From Kryptolebias marmoratus (lineage: Eukaryota > Chordata > Actinopteri > Cyprinodontiformes > Rivulidae): a stretch of 64,000 nucleotides of DNA. The stretch is taken from contig NC_051446.1 in NCBI RefSeq assembly GCF_001649575.2, positions 2,558,790 through 2,622,789 on the forward strand, in the 5' to 3' direction. Below, in pieces: positions 23,120-36,289 of this stretch (the first letter of the stretch is position 1; each line of letters opens with the position of its first letter). The notes beneath the pieces are model-generated. The model was not told the origin of the DNA and made no database searches. It was given only the letters and a program-made list of their open reading frames with translations. The translations under genes were made by a program, and so were the position numbers.

Positions 23120-23720
23120 TTGTGAAGTGAAAGGAAATTTATTTATATAGCACATTTCAGCAGCAAGGCAATCCAAAGTGCTTTACAACAGAAACAACAA
23201 CAGAATCAAATACAGCAGGTACATAATGAAACACAGAAAAAAAACGTCAATCATCAATCAAGCAACTTTCTCCAAGATGTAACCCATATTATTCATGAGT
23301 TCCAGAAACGCAATTCAGTCTGCGGTCCTGTAAAAGGACCGCATTCAACTTGCGATTCAGCTCCTGTAAGTGCACAGTTTGATTGTTGACCGCTGAATCC
23401 ATCAAACGAATTTGACGATAAGTCAGGTAACTGCCTAATCCAAACAGCAGGAATCATGTTATCAAAAACCAAAATATTTGAAGATCTTCTTCCAAAGACA
23501 AAAATTGATAGATAAAAAATATTCCATTTCCTCCAGAAATCCATTGTGTATCCAGCAAAAAATGTCTCCTCAGGGAAAGCTGGCTCTCCTTTCCCATCAA
23601 GAAAATTTGATTAATTGGGTTGAGAGACCAACTGACCAGATCCATAGTTTATAAATTTTGAAGAATATGCAAAAGAGAGGTTCCGAAAAGAGAGCAAGGC
23701 AGAGAGGCAGAGAAGGGGGG
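23120..23720 (-). mobile_element. Retroposon with L2-like tail and small-protein frame, copy 2
   Basis: On the minus strand the element runs from a purine-rich leader (agagaggcagagaagg near 23700) to an L2-like tail at 23130-23180 (its complement reads ttgctgctgaaatgtgctat then ataaataaatttcc). A Met codon at 23645 opens a frame beginning MDLVSWSLNPINQIFLMGK, with a hydrophobic stretch GIFFIYQFLS. Frames then shift; the later pieces match copy 1. Copy 3 at 44740 shares the start (MDLISWFLNAIDKIF). A shared initiator region with frameshifts suggests decay of a once-coding element. Product unknown. Confidence 0.7.
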
Positions 23721-24123
23721 CAGTTTAGGAGACAGCTGTTGTCTTCCTTCACCTGTGGGTTAGGGTTAGGAAGACAACAAAATAATGTTTACAGCCTAAA
23801 ATGCAGTTTTGAAAGCCGTGCACCTAAATATAGGCATATTTTCTAAACCTAACTGCACAAAATGTGGCCACATGGCTCACTTACAGTATAATTCAGTGAG
23901 AAAATTTGCCTTTTTTTCCTCAGTTTCGAGTCACCAACTAGTCTTTAAGTCACAGCATAGTGAGATGCTACCTTCAGACACTAACAATTTGAGCAATTCC
24001 ATATTATGTCATTAGAAAGAGGGTTGGGTGATCATAAAGATGTGTTTCAGGTCAAAATCAGGTTAACATCCTCTCAGAAAAGAAATAAATTCAGTGATAC
24101 AGTTAGAACATGGATTTTATGTA

Positions 24124-25340
24124 CTGAACAAAAATATAAACGCAACACCTTTGTTTTTTCTCCCATTTTTCATGGACTGACTTTTTCTATGTACACAACA
24201 ACATATTTTTTCTACAAATTTGTGTAAATCTTTGTTAGTGAGCACTTCTCCTTTGCTGAGATAATCCATCCACCTCACAGGTGTGGCATATCAAGATGCT
24301 GATTAGACAGCATGATTATTGCATAAGTGTGCCTTAGGCCACAACAAAAGGCCACTCTAAAACGTGCAGTTTACTTCTACTGTATTGGAGGTCTGAAGTG
24401 GGGGGCAGAAAACCAGTCAGTAATTGGTGTGACCACCATTTGCCTCACGCAGTTCAACACATCTCCTTCGCATAGAGTTGATCAGGTTGTTGACTGTGGC
24501 CCATAAAAAGTTGGTCCATTCCTCAAAGGCTGTGCAAAGTTGCTGGATATTGTCAGGAACTGGAAGAGGCTGTCATATATCCAGATCCAGAGTATCCCAA
24601 ACATGCTCAATGATTGACACATCTGCTGAATATGCTGGCCTTGCAATAATTAGGATGCTTTCAGCTTCCAGGAAATGTGTACAGATCCTTGCAATATGAG
24701 GCATTATCATGCTGCAACAATTTCAAAATGTCATCAATAAAATGCATCTGTATTCGTTGTCCATAACATACACCTGCCCATACTATAACCTCACCACCAC
24801 CATGGGCCACTTCACAATGTTGATATCATCAAACCGCTCACCCACTCGATGCCACACACACAGTCTACCATCTGCCCTGTACAGTGAAAACTGGGATTCA
24901 TCCATGAAGAGAACACTTCTCCAACATGCCATATGTCATTGTATGTGAGCATTTGCCCACTCTAGTCAGTTACAATAACAAAATGCAGTCAGGTGGAAAA
25001 CCCGATGAAGATGACAAGCATGCAGGTTTTCTGACACTCACCACAGACCCCCAATACAGTAGAAGTAAACTGCACATTTTAGAGTGGCCTTTTATTGTAG
25101 CTAGCGTAAGGCACACCTATGCAATAATTATGCTGTCTAATCAGCATCTTGATATGCCACACCTGTGAGGTTGACGGATTATATCGGCAAAGGAGAAGTG
25201 CTCACTAACACAGATTGACACAAATTTGTAAACAATATTTGAGAGAAAAGGGCTTATTGGCATGGAAAAAGTCCTAGATTTTTGAGTTCAGCTTGTGGAA
25301 AACGGGAGCAAAACAGAAGGGTTTATATTTTTGTTTCTAC
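24124..25340 (-). mobile_element. Tc1-like transposon with long inverted repeats
   Basis: The ends ctgaacaaaaatataaacgc and (complement) gtttatatttttgtttc are inverted repeats. The similarity extends far inward: 24265-24405 and 25040-25190 mirror each other (ggtgtggcatatcaagatgc against its complement), so each inverted repeat is about 280 bases. A decayed transposase lies on the minus strand: DESQFSLYRADGRLCVWHRV near 24905, ARICTHFLEAE near 24690 and IIEHVWDTLDLD near 24610 (the third catalytic position). SMRRRCVELREANGGHTNY closes it near 24420. Stops and frameshifts are present. Confidence 0.9.
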
Positions 25341-27679
25341 TAAAACCATAAAGTAGTTTTGGTAAATTGGATGTAGGCAGATTTTCTGCAAGTGATAATA
25401 GAAAGAACTCCTCCTGAACAAGGACTCAAATATTGAAGAGTCATGCTGGTTTGTCTTGTGTTACTGGCTTGTCTTTAAAAGCAGTCAAACGAGGAGATGT
25501 TCAGGAGTGACATCTGGGCCTCTTTCATTTGTCTACCTGCCTCACCAGGACTCTTTCCAGCACTGCAATTAGACCAATCCATTCACATTGCCCATCCAGA
25601 TTTTCTCTTCTCAGCCTTTTGTGAACACTGCAGAGCTTTTTGTTCCAACCTGAGCCTCTTTTCACCAAACACTCTGAGAAAAGCCCAGTGCTGAGGCGTG
25701 GGAGACATCTGTTGAGAAGTGGCTTGGATTCATGTCACAGACCGGGTCATACTTTTTTCACAAAGAGTTCACTCCAACAACAACAACAGTAATTAGTCAG
25801 AAATGTGGGGAGTGGCTAGAGCCCACACTCCTGCAGTGTAATTCCTCCTCATGAGGAAGAGTTTAAATACCCCAGTGAAGTTGGTGGGAGAATGCTAAGC
25901 AGGACCCGAAACAGATCCAACAATAGTGTTAATGCAGATTTAAATGGTCTCTGGCTGGTTAGAAATGTCCATAAAGGGAGAGCAGGGTGCTGGGTGAGAG
26001 CTGGGGGAGTGGTTGTGGAAGGTTTTGAGAATCATGTCTTGATCATGAAAGTCTATAGCACTTAAAAGGACATTTTAATTTTTTTTTAAATGTGGGAAAG
26101 ACACTGTTTGGATGGTAATGCTCTTTTTTTGCCTACAAAAAAACTGTTGTTGTTGCTGTCAACAGGACATTAAGACTGCATGACATTACTGAAGCATACA
26201 TATTCACCAAACAAAATATTTTAGATATCTAAAAACATTATGGTGGCTACTCTTTTTTTACTTTTTAAAACGGCCTCACATTTGTTGAAGGAATGCATAT
26301 CCCCTGCCATAGTTTTAGACTAAGATTGTCTTAAGATCATCTTATGATGAGAAAAATTAGCCAGCTGGTGAAACCTTTTAAAGTTTGTCTAGATTGTTTA
26401 CGGCTCTAGTTGATATTTAATAAGTTTTCTTGTACAGTGGGGGTGAATACTTTTATATATACATTAGAGTCCACCTTTACCTTTTGGTGATGGGTGATAA
26501 TGATATTTAATGATATTTTCTAATTTATAAAAAGGACTTTAAATGTGACCACTTTAATTTAAAGGTCAAGGACTTCAAGAGACTGTCAAGTATCTGATGA
26601 ATCACAAACAAATATGTAATTTCTTTCTTTTGATGTGACACTTTTTATAAGGAGATTCTTAAAGTATAAGTATAAAATCACAACCATTAGCAACATGTTA
26701 TCAGCACAGGAAACCAACCCCTCCTCCCCAAACTCACACCCTTCCTAAACCTCTGCTTAGTGAAGCAGAATGAAATGGGTCATGAGGTTGCTGAGAATGA
26801 TCACTGAAGTGGACAACATCTGAAGCCCAATATTTACCTTTAATTCACAAGTCTCTGACCTACTTCAGTTTCCTGTCAGCCTTTACTTTTAAGACCTCAA
26901 GACATCTTTGTTCCATCTTTGTCTTTTACTGTACTTTTGAACAATGAGAGTAAAGGCGAACTTGCCTCCTTTCAGGCCTGTCATTCTGAGCATCCTGATT
27001 TCAGAATAGCTTCCCATGATGTCTCTAAAATCATAAGTACTGTAATAATCGCCCATATCTATGCATGCACACTGTTCCAACTCCCACTGCTTCAAGTATG
27101 TGCTAATTAAAAAAAATCTGCAGAAAGGCTTTATTCACATGAAGGGATCATGCTGATTGGTAGATTAAACATATTTACAAACTTGACATTGTTTTAAAAA
27201 GTTTTTTATTGAACTTTAGGCCTTTAGGTTTTGTCCATGTGGGAACTTTTTTTTTTCTCTAAAACAATCTTTTTTGTTGTTTCTAAAAATATCTTTGTAA
27301 ATGCAGCACCATTTCAAGAAATGTTTTCATCCACATGAAAACAAAAAAATGACCCAAAATGCTGTATTAGTTATCTCAGGCCTGTATGTAGCACTTGAAA
27401 CAAAATGTGGAGCATGCACATAAAGCTAATTCTCCGTATAGGAACCATAGACGTTACATACAAACCACTGACTGTGTGGGGTATACTGAACAGTCTATGG
27501 TTTACAACCTTTAAACACAACATGTAAAAGACAAGCATGATAAACACAAGAACAAGAACCATATATTTTGTCAAACTGAACTACAAGACCAAAACAGTAC
27601 AGGATAGTGTTGACTGTCAGTTGTGTCAGTCCAGACACATGGATGATTTTAGGACCAGGCTGAAGAGTTAGAACTTTCC
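25341..27679. other. Intron with two repeat fragments, no gene seen
   Basis: 25440-26040 is comparatively GC-rich and repeat-poor, a candidate for conserved noncoding sequence. 26275-26400 is a family R fragment. 26432-26466 (gtgggggtgaatacttttat) is the end of a DNA-transposon repeat like that at 31105. The remainder is unassigned. Confidence 0.45.
26275..26400 (+). repeat. Dispersed repeat family R, short fragment
   Basis: gaaggaatgcatatcccctgc, agactaagattgtcttaaga and gtgaaacctttt parallel the start of the copies at 9040 and 20330. It is truncated after about 125 bases. Confidence 0.65.
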
Positions 27680-28135
27680 TCACGATGTTCAAAGATTATC
27701 AGAGAAAATTATTTATATATATAACTACACTCTTGTATATTGAATTTGCTCTGATATGCTTAAATTTTTTAAAAAATGTTTTAATAGGCCTACATCTTAA
27801 AAAAAGTTTTTAAAGACCTACAAATTTTAAAACATTTCCATTTCCCACATTTTATAAATTTATACTTTAGGTATATTTTAGTTTTTCTGCAACAATGAAT
27901 AAAACGTGTAAAAGTGTAATAGGCTGTAGTTTACAGATTAGTGTCTGCAACACAAGCATAAGCATTTAATCTGTCAGTGTTGCTGTTGTTGTCATCTTTG
28001 GGGTCATAGATCAGGTTAGAGGTGCGTCTATAGAAGTTGTGTTTAGGCTTTCAGACAGAATGCAAGGGTGGTGTTGGAAGATTATTTTCACTCTGGAACC
28101 CAGTTTTGAAAAATACTTCTTAGGGGCTCACATGC
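27680..28135 (+). repeat. Dispersed repeat family F, copy 2
   Basis: Diverged direct copy of 9815-10285, with the same order of landmarks ending at gttgtgtttaggctt and a 'tttcactctggaacccagtt' block matching 'ttcactcttaaactcatttt'. Confidence 0.65.
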
Positions 28136-28149
28136 TTTTTCCATCTAGA

Positions 28150-28315
28150 CCAGGGTTAGGCAACCCTGGTCCTGGAGAGCCACTGTCCTGCATGTTTTAC
28201 GTGTTTCTCTGCTCCAACACACCTGATTTGAATCAGTGTGTCATTAACAGGATTCTGCAGAACATGTAGAGGTCATTTAACCACTGAATCAGGTGTGTTG
28301 GCTTAAAGGCTTAAA
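28150..28315. repeat. Short dispersed repeat ('ggtcctggagagcc')
   Basis: ccagggttaggcaaccctgg is itself a perfect hairpin-forming palindrome. It is followed by tcctggagagccactgtcct, tgctccaacacacctgattt and, inverted, aatcaggtgtgttgg. This is a widespread fish DNA-transposon-like repeat; no coding frame. Confidence 0.8.
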
Positions 28316-30359
28316 CAATTAAAAGATATGTATTCATAAAAACGGTTCTTGTGAAGATGGCACCTTAATATTTTATTATCCTGCTAATGATTTAGAAGAG
28401 CCTGATAATACTGCTAAAACTAAAACACTTTAACACATAGATGTAAATGCTGCACTGAAAAGAGATATCAGATCCACAAAATGAAATATTTATCTTCAAC
28501 TTACAGTTTTTGAAAGTAAACTTAAATCAACCATTGAGTCATGCTGTAGTTTGGTTACCATTAGCCATTGTTCAGCTCATTTTAGCTTCTGTTCTGCTTT
28601 TTTTATTCAGTTCAGTTCAGTTTTAGCTTTTTCAGCAAAGTCATTTAGCACTCAATATTCACACTGTATTTTTGCAGAAATTTTCATTTTTCTGGGTAAT
28701 GTTTATATTCTCTTTGCCTTTATTACCTAAACTGTATTTTTAATAACTGACATAAATTGTAATACTCAGTTCTGACTGAACAGTAGCCAGAACAAAGATT
28801 TTTAGTAATTTCTATCAGAAAATCATCTGTCCCATTTTTTTTATCCTCAAAACATCACACTGCTTATGTAGACTCTCAGTCACCAAGGACATGGTAAATC
28901 CCAAAACGGTTAAAAAACAAAAAAACAACTGGATTTCTATTCTGTAGCTGAAAACATTTTGCTTCTCATTCCAGGAGCTTTATCAATTCAAAACACAGAG
29001 TGAGGAGTTCAAGCTTTTAAAGCTGAGATGGTCTGTAAGGTAGGTTCACGTGCAGATTACCCTCACTCACCTCACAATAGAGGCTCGTTAGGGTCTTTGT
29101 TTGCCGGGCTCACAAATGGGCCACTTTGTTCACATGAATGAAGGTGTAGATTAGAGTAAAAATGTCCAGTTGTTTTTGTTTTTTAACCTTTTTGGATTGT
29201 GCTTCTATTCAGAATATTATTTTTCCAAAAGTGTCTGTAGTGACTGGTCAGTATTCATTCTGCCTTTAGGTTTCACAAAAAAAAACACTTGTATTGTAAC
29301 ATTGTGGGAATCTGTAAAATGAATTATGTTTAAAGATATATCATCCCCACAATAAACTTACATGAAATGTTCTTTTATACAGAGATTCTCTGAAAAAATC
29401 TGTTGCTGTAAAACACCCTGTCTTTACAGATGCCTGGCTTGATGCATGTTGAACAGATTGAATTATTTAGTAGAATGCCTGGTTTTAATTATTTATTCCA
29501 AGAGGGAGAAAAAAACTGTTGTTGTTGTTTTTCTTTTTGTTGTTGTTGTTTTTGGCATTACAAAAAAACTGAAGTCTTTCTGTTTAAGGAATAAGAGTTT
29601 TAGAATTCTTGGAATAAAAACTGGCTTCAGTGGCCAAACAAAACAGAATCACAAACCACGAAGAATGCTTAGCATTTTATTCCCTGCTTCCTATGTATAG
29701 TCAGGTGACAAGAGGCGACAGGCAGAGGTGTTCGTTTTTTCAGAGCTGCCACGATGGTTTGACTTTTCTTGGGTCATGCTGTCCCTCAGAGGGGGGCGGC
29801 AGACGCTGGCGCTCCAATATGCAGACATGCAGCCATGGCTGATGGAAACCTAACAAGGCAGTCTGCTCGTTAGCTGCTAATTGAGCGGTCAGCGCCAAGA
29901 CTGGAGTGCGCCATCTGTTTGTCACAGAGGAACATCTTGTCTCTTCATGCTCGTCGACAAGTCCTTCTCTCTTTCTCTGGTGTGATATTAATAGCTCATG
30001 CCCACATGCATAGCGAAAAAATTAAGAAAGAAACTGAAGAATATGACAAGCAAACTGGAAACTGGAGTAGGGATGGGGGCACAAAACAGTCTACATAAAA
30101 GAAATCTGCCAGATACAGTTAACCCAAACAGAAATAAGCACGTTGATTAGATATAATAGATAAATAAAGATATGTCAGATAAATAATAGAAAAAAAGTTG
30201 TCAATTTTAATATTATACAATTTGGGATTTTAAATATGCAACATATAAATGTTCCTAATGCTGCTACCTCCAATAACTCATTTATTAAATAATAAAAATT
30301 GTACTGAAGTGTCTGCTGAAAGTATTTTTATCACCTACCACCATGAAAGTGTGTACGCA
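28316..30359. other. Intron, no gene seen
   Basis: Holds the ttagc-type repeat near 28560-28660, the repeat end at 28918-29015 and a (TTG)n run at 29516-29553. 29690-30000 is GC-richer, repeat-free and a candidate for conserved noncoding sequence. No exon is supported. Confidence 0.45.
28918..29015 (-). repeat. Dispersed repeat end ('ctggatttctattctgtagc')
   Basis: Inverse-oriented relative of 6973-7045, continuing into gcttctcattccaggagctt, tatcaattcaaaacacagag. Confidence 0.65.
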
Positions 30360-31134
30360 ATCTAAACAAACTAGTCAAGATTTAGTCTTTGTTTTTTAAA
30401 ACAGTAGTTTTCTCTTTGCTGCTCTCCCATAAAGCTTAGACTAATGAAGAATCTGGTCAACAGTTTTATATACAATCTCTCCCTCACCTGCTCACCTGCT
30501 GAAGCTTGGAACTCCTTCAAAGTTCTCACAGGTGACTTGGTAGCATCTCTCACTATTCTTCTTGAATGGTCATTCAGTTTGCGAGGACAACCTTATCTTG
30601 GTAAATTTACACATGGCTCATATTCCTTCCAGTTCTTGATAATGTATTTAACAGGACTCCTGAGAATGTTTAGGGCCTTGGAAATAATTTTGTATCCATC
30701 TCTTACTGAATAGTACAAGTATTTTTTCAAAAATCTTTTCTCTGACTTGAATTGACATTTTAAAAGGGGTGTGTATTTATGCAACCACTTATTGTATATT
30801 ATATAATTTGTAACTCTAAATTGTCACTAGGTGTGAGTGAGAGTGTAAATGGCTGTTTGTGTTTATGTGTCCCTGTGGTGGACTTGTGACCTGTCCAGGG
30901 TGTCCCCTGCCTCTTGCACAGTGATGGCCGGAGATGGGCACCAGCTCCCCACAACCCAGAAAGTAGAAGTAGAGAAAGCAAATGGATGGATGAATAGTAT
31001 TTTTTTGTAGAGATTTTATTTCACTTTTACATTGAAAAAAACTTTTTTCAGAAGTGTTTTTGTAAAGAAGATTTATATTGTCCATGATTGATTTGTGACA
31101 ACAATAAAAACAAAACACACTTTTTATAGGCTTA
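30360..31134 (-). mobile_element. DNA-transposon repeat interrupted by another repeat
   Basis: Left part 30360-30807 carries gaagcttggaactccttcaa and tccttccagttcttgataat; the right part 30989-31134 carries tttttgtagagattttattt and cacactttttataggct. Together they follow the order of a common fish DNA element that ends with a 'gtgaatactttt' phrase. They are separated by an antisense fragment of the 22266 repeat family at 30808-30988. No intact transposase. Confidence 0.6.
30808..30988 (-). repeat. Inserted fragment of the 22266-22635 repeat family
   Basis: taactctaaattgtcactag, gacctgtccagggtgtcccc and gcaaatggatggatgaata are the complement of the family at 22266. It sits inside the DNA-transposon repeat, so it inserted later. 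Confidence 0.8.
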
Positions 31135-31229
31135 CAGATGCAGATCCAGATAAATATGTTTGTACCTGTTTATTAAAGAAAGAAGAAGCTACAAAGTTTG
31201 TTGAAATACCTTTTAATAGGCAAAAGTAA

Positions 31230-31960
<731 letters not shown>

Positions 31961-31984
31961 TTAATAATTATTTTAATTACTTTT

Positions 31985-32028
31985 TTTTATTTATTTATTT
32001 ATTTTATTTTTTTATTTTTTTATTTTTT
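31985..32028. repeat. (TTTA)n-like low-complexity run
   Basis: Irregular ttta/tttta repeats between two TE remnants. Confidence 0.85.
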
Positions 32029-32049
32029 ACAACCTCTCGGTCGTCTTCC

Positions 32050-33640
32050 ATCTCAGGTATGAAAAGTGGGCCCTGGCACCTACTAGTTAAAGAAATTGAC
32101 TACTCTCCATGAACACAAAGCAGTATAAAGGAACCAGCTGCTAATAGAAGGGACCCACTCAGAGTGACTGAACCAAAGCTGGACAGTACTGATCATGAAG
32201 CATCCCAAGAAAGTGGAAATCCCATCCAACTACCAGCCAGTCACCTGCCTCTGTACTATGTGGAAGCTCCTGTCCAGCATCATAGCAACTAAGATGAATA
32301 GGCACATGTACCTGAGTGAGGCACAGAAGGGAATTGGCACCAACACTAGGGAAGCCAAGCACCAGCTACTGTTTGACAGAACCATAGCTTGAGACTGTAG
32401 TACCAAACACAAACCTGTGCACCACCTGGGTTGACAATAGGAAAGCCTATGACTGGATATCACACACATGCATACTGGACTATGTAAACATGTACAATAT
32501 TAACAGGACACTAAGAGACTTCATCAAGAACTTGATGGGAATGTGGTAGGTGACTGGAGGACAATTCACAGCCAAATGCACAAGTCAGCATCAAGTGTGG
32601 CATATATCACAGTCATGGCCTGAACCCCCTCAACTAGATCATCACAAAGATGGGCTATGGATACGGATTCCAAAGTGGAACAGTCATCAGTCACCTCCTC
32701 TACATGGATGACATCAAGCTGTATGCCAAAAATGAGCGAGACATCGACTCACTGATCCACCTCACCAGGATATACAGCAAGGACATTGGGGTTGTCACAA
32801 TAAAAGTGGTAGACTGATGTCCAAGAGAGCACAGTGATCACAACTAAAGGGGTTGACAAAATTATACACAACCATCCTGTACTCACTTCCCATACATCCA
32901 ACCCCTACAGAGGCCAATAACCTTCTGGCTGGTATCAACAAATTCTACCAATGGCTAGAAAGGGCTGGACTGAAGGACAGCTCAGAGGCACTAATCATGG
33001 CAGCACAAGAGCAAAAGAGGCTGGGGTCTGTCATACCAGGCAGGACCCAAGATTGTGCAAAAAAAAATGCTCCTGAGACAGTCCAGCACTTAAAAGCAGG
33101 GTTAGCATAACCAAGTGGCCGGAATAATGCAAAGAAACATCTGTTCCGAGTATGGACTGGAAGTCCCAAAGTCAAAGTGGTAGACTCCACCTAAGGTGGT
33201 GGAGAATGGCAGGGATAAGATACTGTGGGACTTCCAGATCCAGACTGACAAACTGGTGCTGGGCCAACTGGACACTGTGGTTGTCGACAAACTACAGAAG
33301 AAGGCAGTGGTGACAGATGGAGCAATCCCAAGTGACTATAACATCAGGAAGAAGGAGCACAAGAAGCTTGAGGAATACCAAGGGCTGAAAGAGGAAACAG
33401 AGAAGCTGTAGAGAGTCAAGGCCTCAGTGGTGCCAGCGGTCATCGGAGCACTCGGTGTTGTGACCCCCAAACTGGAAGAGTGGCTCCAACAGATTCAAGG
33501 AACAACCTCAGAGATCTCTGTCCAGAAGAGCACAGTTCTAGCTCAGATTCTGGGCAGAACCCTCAAGCTCCCAGGCACACTTAAGGGAACTGGTCTGTGG
33601 CATGAAACTCCTGAGCTAAAATTAGTCCCATTCCAGCACT
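32050..33640 (+). mobile_element. LINE remnant, restriction-like-endonuclease type, copy 2
   Basis: Starts in the reverse-transcriptase domain: VEIPSNYQPVTCLCTMWKLL near 32213, then TKMNRHMYLSEAQKGIGT, and further on LLYMDDIKLYAKNERDIDSL (32696-32755, the catalytic YMDD). It then jumps with a deletion to the C-terminal domain near 32853. An open stretch at 33196-33408 and 33427-33642 (ILWDFQIQTDKL, NIRKKEHKKLEEY, VIGALGVVTPKLEEWLQQI) makes the end. Multiple frameshifts; inactive. The order of motifs is the same as in copies 1 and 3. Confidence 0.85.
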
Positions 33641-33642
33641 GA
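33196..33642 (+). pseudogene. C-terminal LINE protein fragment
   Basis: Two consecutive frames separated by a single stop (tag at 33409-33411) encode the last about 145 residues of the LINE protein, in the region of the restriction-like endonuclease: ILWDFQIQTDK, VVDKLQKKAVVTDGAIPSD (a PD...DxAIP-like nuclease core) and LKLPGTLK at the end. It is the best preserved coding piece of this family in the window. It is a TE pseudogene, with no host function implied. Confidence 0.75.
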
Positions 33643-33649
33643 GTTAATC

Positions 33650-34992
33650 TGTTTATATTTTCAGTCTAATAAAGCACAAAAGGCTATATGTATGCTATCA
33701 CTTTTAACATATTCACGAATATTAAAATATTTCATTATTATGATCTTTCTAATATTCAACACCATTTCAAAAAATAAAAAATAAAGAATTCAGATAAAAT
33801 TATGATGTATGGGCCAGTAAGACGATATAAGACAACAAAATATTGAATAATCAGACTAATCAGAGAGATGGATTGAAAGAGAGCTTTTAATGTTTTTCCT
33901 TGACTTGTGATTTGACGAAAGAAGAAACTTTAGACTTGACATTAAAATTATGTTCCTGCTGCAATCAGGTCTGCGTATGACAAATCAATATGATCATCAC
34001 CAATCAAATATTTAACAAACAGTGACTTAGATGAGAGAGGTCTTGCTCAGTAAACCACAATAAATAGATCTGGTGTTTTGATCTGTTCATGTATCAGGGT
34101 TTATTTTATAATTTTTATAATTCACACCTGTTAAGTTTCTTTTAATTGGTTTACTTTTGACTGTAGGCAAGCAGACACTGTCCCAGTGGGGTTGTAGGGA
34201 AGGTGACAGTAGGTGAGACAAAGAAGAACCCACCCTTTTTACTTTGAGATGTCCTGAAATATAAACTATGTATATAATGTAATAATCAAAAATTTGGTTT
34301 GAGAAAATCTATTTATATGGCTCTCAGTCCAGTACAGACCCCCCTCACCCTCTCCCAGTCTGTCTCCCCTCTTGGGTCACACACCTGGCAGAAAGCCATG
34401 GCTGTCATGTAGAAGGAGCTGTGTGTGTGTGTTTGTGAGGGTGTGTGGCATCAGCTCAGTGGAGGTGCTAATTTGTTAACGTGCCTTTCATGTGGAATCT
34501 TTAATTAACATTGTAAGTTTCACGTCTAATTTAGTGATTACATGCAGAATGAATGAACTAATGAACATCTCAGGATGTTCCAGTTCTTTGACACCTTTGT
34601 GCTTTTTTTAACTCTTGCAGAGAATTCTTAGCTGATTATTTAACCTTTACCCCTTTTCACTGCCTAATTTGTAGTAAGGTATTGAGAATTTTTATTGAGT
34701 TTACTGAGCCAAATTAGACATTGGCTGGAGTCAGTTCACATGGAAACGCAAAGCTTTAAAGCAATTGTTCAGCCTGCACCAGTTAAGTACATAACTGCTC
34801 TTTATTTTCCTCCTGAAGTAGAAGTTTACATTTCTGAAACATTAGTGTAGATGCCATTCTTCAACTAACTGCAGACAGTCACAGCCCAGTGAGATAGCAT
34901 CTTAGCTTTCCTGGCCACATGTAATGTAGGCACATGTAGAAGCTACAACTGTCTTGCTCATATCTGCTGTGTATGTGTTTGGTTCTTTTCAG
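33650..34992. other. Intron before exon C
   Basis: No repeat recognised. 34380-34680 contains taatttgttaacgtgccttt and tctttaattaacattgtaag, AT-rich homeodomain-like motifs that could mark a conserved noncoding element. A pyrimidine-rich stretch and ag at 34991-34992 form the acceptor of exon C. Confidence 0.45.
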
Positions 34993-35180
34993 GGCTGGTT
35001 CAGTCCGGGTCAGGTATTTGTTTTGGACGAGTACTGTGCTCGGTATGGTGTTCGAGGCTGCCACCGCCACCTGAGCTACCTGCAGGACCTGATGGACTAT
35101 TCAGAGAAGAATGCACTGGTTGACCCCACATTGCTACATTATAGCTATGCCTTCTGTGCCTCTCACATTCATGGAAACAG
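34993..35180 (+). CDS. cadps2: CADPS-family exon C
   Basis: Third exon of the secretion activator and the most conserved one. It starts in phase 0 after ttcttttcag and ends with two bases (ag) of an Arg codon before gtaaaa. The translation begins [20 protein letters not shown], continues [20 protein letters not shown] and [20 protein letters not shown], and ends GNR. The Tyr in CARYGVRG and the LMxxSE spacing match my memory of CADPS2; CADPS (CADPS1) has Asn at that Tyr position. That is the basis of the gene symbol. The region lies between the PH and MUN domains. The next coding piece (PDGMG...) is not downstream on this strand but at 60302-60201 on the minus strand. Confidence 0.96.
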
Positions 35181-36289
35181 GTAAAAAAAAAAAAAGCCAT
35201 CACTCTATATCACTATGAAGCATTTATTAATAAGGCGATGTCCACCACTGCAAACATAAACATATGATTCTAGTAACACAGCTTTGCCTCACATGATGCT
35301 GTTTTTGTTAGCAGAAAGCCTGTGAGGGATCACAATCTGTCACTGTGCAACTTATGGTGTAGAACATACTACATTCCAGACATCAGGAAAATCTTCAGCA
35401 ACTTCAACTATCAATATATACTCATAGTTAAGAGAATGAAAATAAGGAAGTATATAAAATAATAGAAATGCCACTAAAAGAGGACAAGTGTGAAGAAAAA
35501 AAATATTTTTTCTAAGTTATTAACTAAATCAAATATGACAAATGAATACAACAAAGTTAATCTCGAAATTAAAAGAGAAACAGAAGAATACATTTATACA
35601 TAAATATAAAGACAAAACAATAGAGATACGAAAATATAAAAAGTAAATGACGATACCGTAGAGTTCATTTTTTGTCTTGAATGTTATCTGAAATAGTATT
35701 TGATGTATTGCAAAAGTAAAGTAAGTGGTAATTTCCGTTTTGTCCTCAAACAGCATTTATGGATTATAAAGTCAAACCAGGCAATGTTATATTCAGATTG
35801 TCTTATAGCACTGTGGTGTGAAAACTATCTGTGACTCCAACCTGGATACCTCACAGCACGCCAAAGGCAATGGGCAAATTTACCTATAATATAAACAAAT
35901 AAAGAAAACATTTTTAAAGTAAAGAAAAAAAGGTTTTATAAAAAAATACCTAAACAATGACCAAAAAAAATAAAATTAATGAAACCACTTTTTAAATAAT
36001 TTATTTATTCTTTTTTTACTTTTATTTTTTCACATTTCCACAATTGTAATCTTTTGTTATGAAAGTCCTATGATTTTGCACAAATCTAATTCAATGTTTA
36101 TTTATTGTCAGGAGTATTTTGTCCATGAGTCTGTTCTTTCATATTAGTCAGTTTCATTTTGCATCCATGAGTCCAAGAATAAAAGCATTCTGCAGCATAA
36201 AATAAAGACAAAATGAGCACAGTCTTTACAAGTGGTATCAGTGCATTCGCACTGAAGCATCCTTATTGCTATTCTGTTATCACAATTTT
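35181..36289. other. Intron after exon C, no gene seen
   Basis: AT-rich, long A and T runs, no recognisable repeat or exon. Exon D should lie downstream of here on + if the scaffold were collinear; it does not. Confidence 0.55.

Noticed and set aside
23757..23771. gggttagggttagg, possible interstitial telomere repeat
   Set aside because: Only two units; too short to be more than chance.
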